Source: an uncultured Treponema sp. (GTDB lineage Bacteria; Spirochaetota; Spirochaetia; Treponematales; Treponemataceae). From it: a stretch of 5,966 bases of DNA. This document shows, piece by piece, positions 4,961 to 5,966 of this stretch. Made by a program: the position numbers and the translations under genes. Position 1 is the stretch's first letter. Every line of letters starts with the position of its first letter. The notes under the pieces are model-generated. The model saw nothing but the letters and a program-made list of their open reading frames with translations. It was not told the origin of the DNA and made no database searches. The stretch covers positions 1-5,966 of the forward strand of contig CAMAFU010000123.1 in the NCBI GenBank assembly GCA_945833725.1, given 5' to 3'.

Positions 4961-5236
4961 AAACAGTCGGATCTTTATGACAGAGAGTACACAAAACTTA
5001 ATCACACTTATAACGAAATTTTCAGTTTTTACGAACAGCTTCAGGAATGTTGCGATAGAGACAGTAATATCGTAGACGGGCTGGAACTTATTCTCAGGGT
5101 GTTTAATCCTGTTCTCGACGAAATTAAATCAAAAATGACAGTAAAAACCCGCTATATTGAACCTGCAAAAGACAGTGGCGGCAAAAAAGACGGCAAGGGT
5201 GGAAATATTCTTTACGGCGACTTTTCCAATTCATAA
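4958..5236 (+). CDS. hypothetical 92-residue helical protein, TTG start
   Basis: I do not recognise this protein. Residues about 1-64 look like two or three helices with heptad-like spacing (LYDREYTKLNHTYNEIFSFYEQLQ, then VDGLELILRVFNPVLDEIKSKM), joined by a Cys-Cys pair in QECCDRDSN. The tail from about residue 70 is Lys/Gly-rich (SGGKKDGKGG) and ends ILYGDFSNS, likely a flexible tail with a short conserved-looking end. There is no signal peptide or membrane segment. It is a single-gene unit with its own promoter, leader and ribosome site upstream, and a terminator hairpin 17 bases after the stop. It converges on ilvC, so it is not part of that operon. The start is set by the Shine-Dalgarno. 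The size and helical character could suit a small structural or partner protein, but that is a guess. Confidence 0.75.
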   Translation: MKQSDLYDREYTKLNHTYNEIFSFYEQLQECCDRDSNIVDGLELILRVFNPVLDEIKSKMTVKTRYIEPAKDSGGKKDGKGGNILYGDFSNS

Positions 5237-5253
5237 AAACTGAAAATAAAAAT

Positions 5254-5303
5254 ACGTCTGGTCAAGGCACGCTATCGCTCAGGGCCTTGACTCAGCCGTT
5301 TTT
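5254..5303 (+). terminator. terminator of the 92-residue protein gene
   Basis: GTCAAGGC (5261-5268) pairs perfectly with GCCTTGAC (5284-5291). The stem is extended outward by CTG/CAG around a bulged T and then ACG/CGT (5254-5256 with 5297-5299), with a 15-base loop. Five T (5299-5303) end the plus side and five A precede the left arm, so it could work in both directions. It lies 17 bases after the stop. Confidence 0.7.
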
Positions 5304-5327
5304 AAAGTTTGTAATAAACCTTAAATC

Positions 5328-5383
5328 AAAAAAAAGGGGCTGCCCTTTTTGAAGTTTTATATAACTTCTAGGGCAGCCCCTTT
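5328..5383 (-). terminator. strong terminator of ilvC, with possible activity on the other strand
   Basis: A perfect 14-base stem joins 5333-5346 with 5370-5383. Inside it a second stem, GAAGTT (5351-5356) with AACTTC (5363-5368), closes a six-base loop. On the minus strand the G+C arm runs straight into eight T (plus-strand A at 5328-5335). The hairpin begins 28 bases after the ilvC stop. On the plus strand the tail is only TTTAAAA, so it would be weaker there. Confidence 0.92.
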
Positions 5384-5411
5384 AAAATTGCCGTTTTATT
5401 ATATAGGCTTA

Positions 5412-5966
5412 TTAGATTACAGGCTTCATACTGGTCATGTAACTTCTAAGCTTTCTGCCTACAACTTCGATTGGGTGGTTGCGGATTTCGGCATTTACTG
5501 CAACAAGCTGGGTGTTGTTTACAGCATTGTCCTTAACATCGAGGCCTTTGCCGATTACATCTGTATGAAGTTTTGGCATAAGGTCTTTTGCCATCATCGG
5601 GGCGGCAACCCTTGCAAACAGGTAGCAGCCGTATTCAGCGGTGTCGGAAATTACCCTGTTCATTTCGTAGAGACGCTTGCGGTCAATAAGGTTTGCAATG
5701 AGCGGAACTTCGTGGAGGGATTCGTAGTAAGCAGATTCTTCCTTGATTCCAGCATCAACCATAGTTTCGAATGCAAGTTCGCAGCCGGCCTTAACCATGG
5801 CAACCATGAGGATTCCCTTGTCAAAATATTCCTGCTCGGAAATTTCTTCTTTTGATTCTTCGTTCTTTTCAAAAGGAAGGGCACCAGTTTCTTCCCGCCA
5901 TGTCAAAAGGTCGTGGTCCTTGTTTGCCCAGTCCTGCATCATTGTGGAAGAGAATTTTCCGCTGAT
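5412..5966 (-). CDS. ilvC: ketol-acid reductoisomerase, class II, C-terminal part (cut by window edge)
   Basis: This is the last 184 residues of the NADPH- and Mg2+-dependent enzyme that isomerises and reduces acetolactate and acetohydroxybutyrate in valine/isoleucine (and, via ketoisovalerate, leucine) synthesis. The frame is open to the window end, reading ISGKFSSTMMQDWANKD, so the apparent ATG at 5942 is internal and not the start. The segments LLTWREETG, EQEYFDKGILMVAMVKAG, ELAFETMVDAGIKEESAYYESLHEVPLIANLI, RKRLYEMNRVISDTAEYGCYLF and VGRKLRSYMTSMKPV match, from memory, the second knotted domain of the long E. coli-type (class II, about 490 residues) enzyme, including the two glutamates of FETM and EESAYYES and the serine of VISDTAEYG that contact metal and substrate. 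The NADPH-binding domain lies outside. No damage is visible. It converges on the 92-residue protein gene and has its own strong terminator. Confidence 0.96.
   Translation of the reverse strand: MSGKFSSTMMQDWANKDHDLLTWREETGALPFEKNEESKEEISEQEYFDKGILMVAMVKAGCELAFETMVDAGIKEESAYYESLHEVPLIANLIDRKRLYEMNRVISDTAEYGCYLFARVAAPMMAKDLMPKLHTDVIGKGLDVKDNAVNNTQLVAVNAEIRNHPIEVVGRKLRSYMTSMKPVI

Noticed and set aside
5349..5855. Plus-strand open frame of 168 codons opposite ilvC
   Set aside because: It lies entirely across the ilvC terminator and antisense to a clearly conserved ilvC frame, starts inside a terminator hairpin, and has no ribosome site. It is a shadow frame.

Overview
The window looks like a stretch of chromosome from a low-to-moderate G+C Treponema-type spirochaete, probably a commensal, gut or oral relative rather than T. 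pallidum itself. The best clue is the long minus-strand gene at 2829-4373. Its C-terminal part matches, from memory, the core of the T. pallidum surface protein Tp0751 (pallilysin), a family I know only from treponemes. The metabolic genes on either side (sulfide assimilation, branched-chain amino acids) would fit a species with more biosynthesis than T. pallidum. The species assignment is inference.

Layout from left to right: (1) 29-2279, plus strand, a tight two-gene sulfur unit. metY (O-acetylhomoserine sulfhydrylase) and cysK (cysteine synthase) are 25 bases apart and are followed by tandem terminators. Both enzymes use sulfide, giving homocysteine and cysteine respectively. (2) 2391-2471, a non-coding folded element with a long hairpin. 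(3) 2557-2832, a small, very acidic protein of unknown function with its own extended -10 promoter. Its stop codon overlaps the stop of the convergent next gene. (4) 2829-4373, minus strand, the pallilysin-like exported or membrane-anchored protein. It is about twice the length of Tp0751, has an added N-terminal calcium-loop region, and lacks the HEXXH metal motif. Its promoter lies almost on its start codon.

(5) 4374-4957 is about 580 bases without a convincing protein gene, and it is the most unusual part of the window. It holds a 194-base unit (4440-4633) bounded by a perfect 10-base inverted repeat and rich in internal hairpins. A 14-base direct repeat flanks that unit. Next comes a compact G+C-rich block (61% G+C over 4661-4800) with a 20-base perfect palindrome and more hairpins, followed abruptly by 24% G+C promoter/leader sequence. 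(6) 4958-5236, plus strand, a 92-residue unknown protein with a TTG start and a strong ribosome site. (7) Two hairpin terminators lie between it and the convergent ilvC. (8) 5412-5966, minus strand, is the C-terminal part of ilvC (class II ketol-acid reductoisomerase), cut by the window edge.

No tRNA, rRNA, CRISPR array, transposase or phage gene was seen. The metabolic genes are ordinary. The points worth a second look are the divergent pallilysin homologue and the repeat-like, structured non-coding elements.
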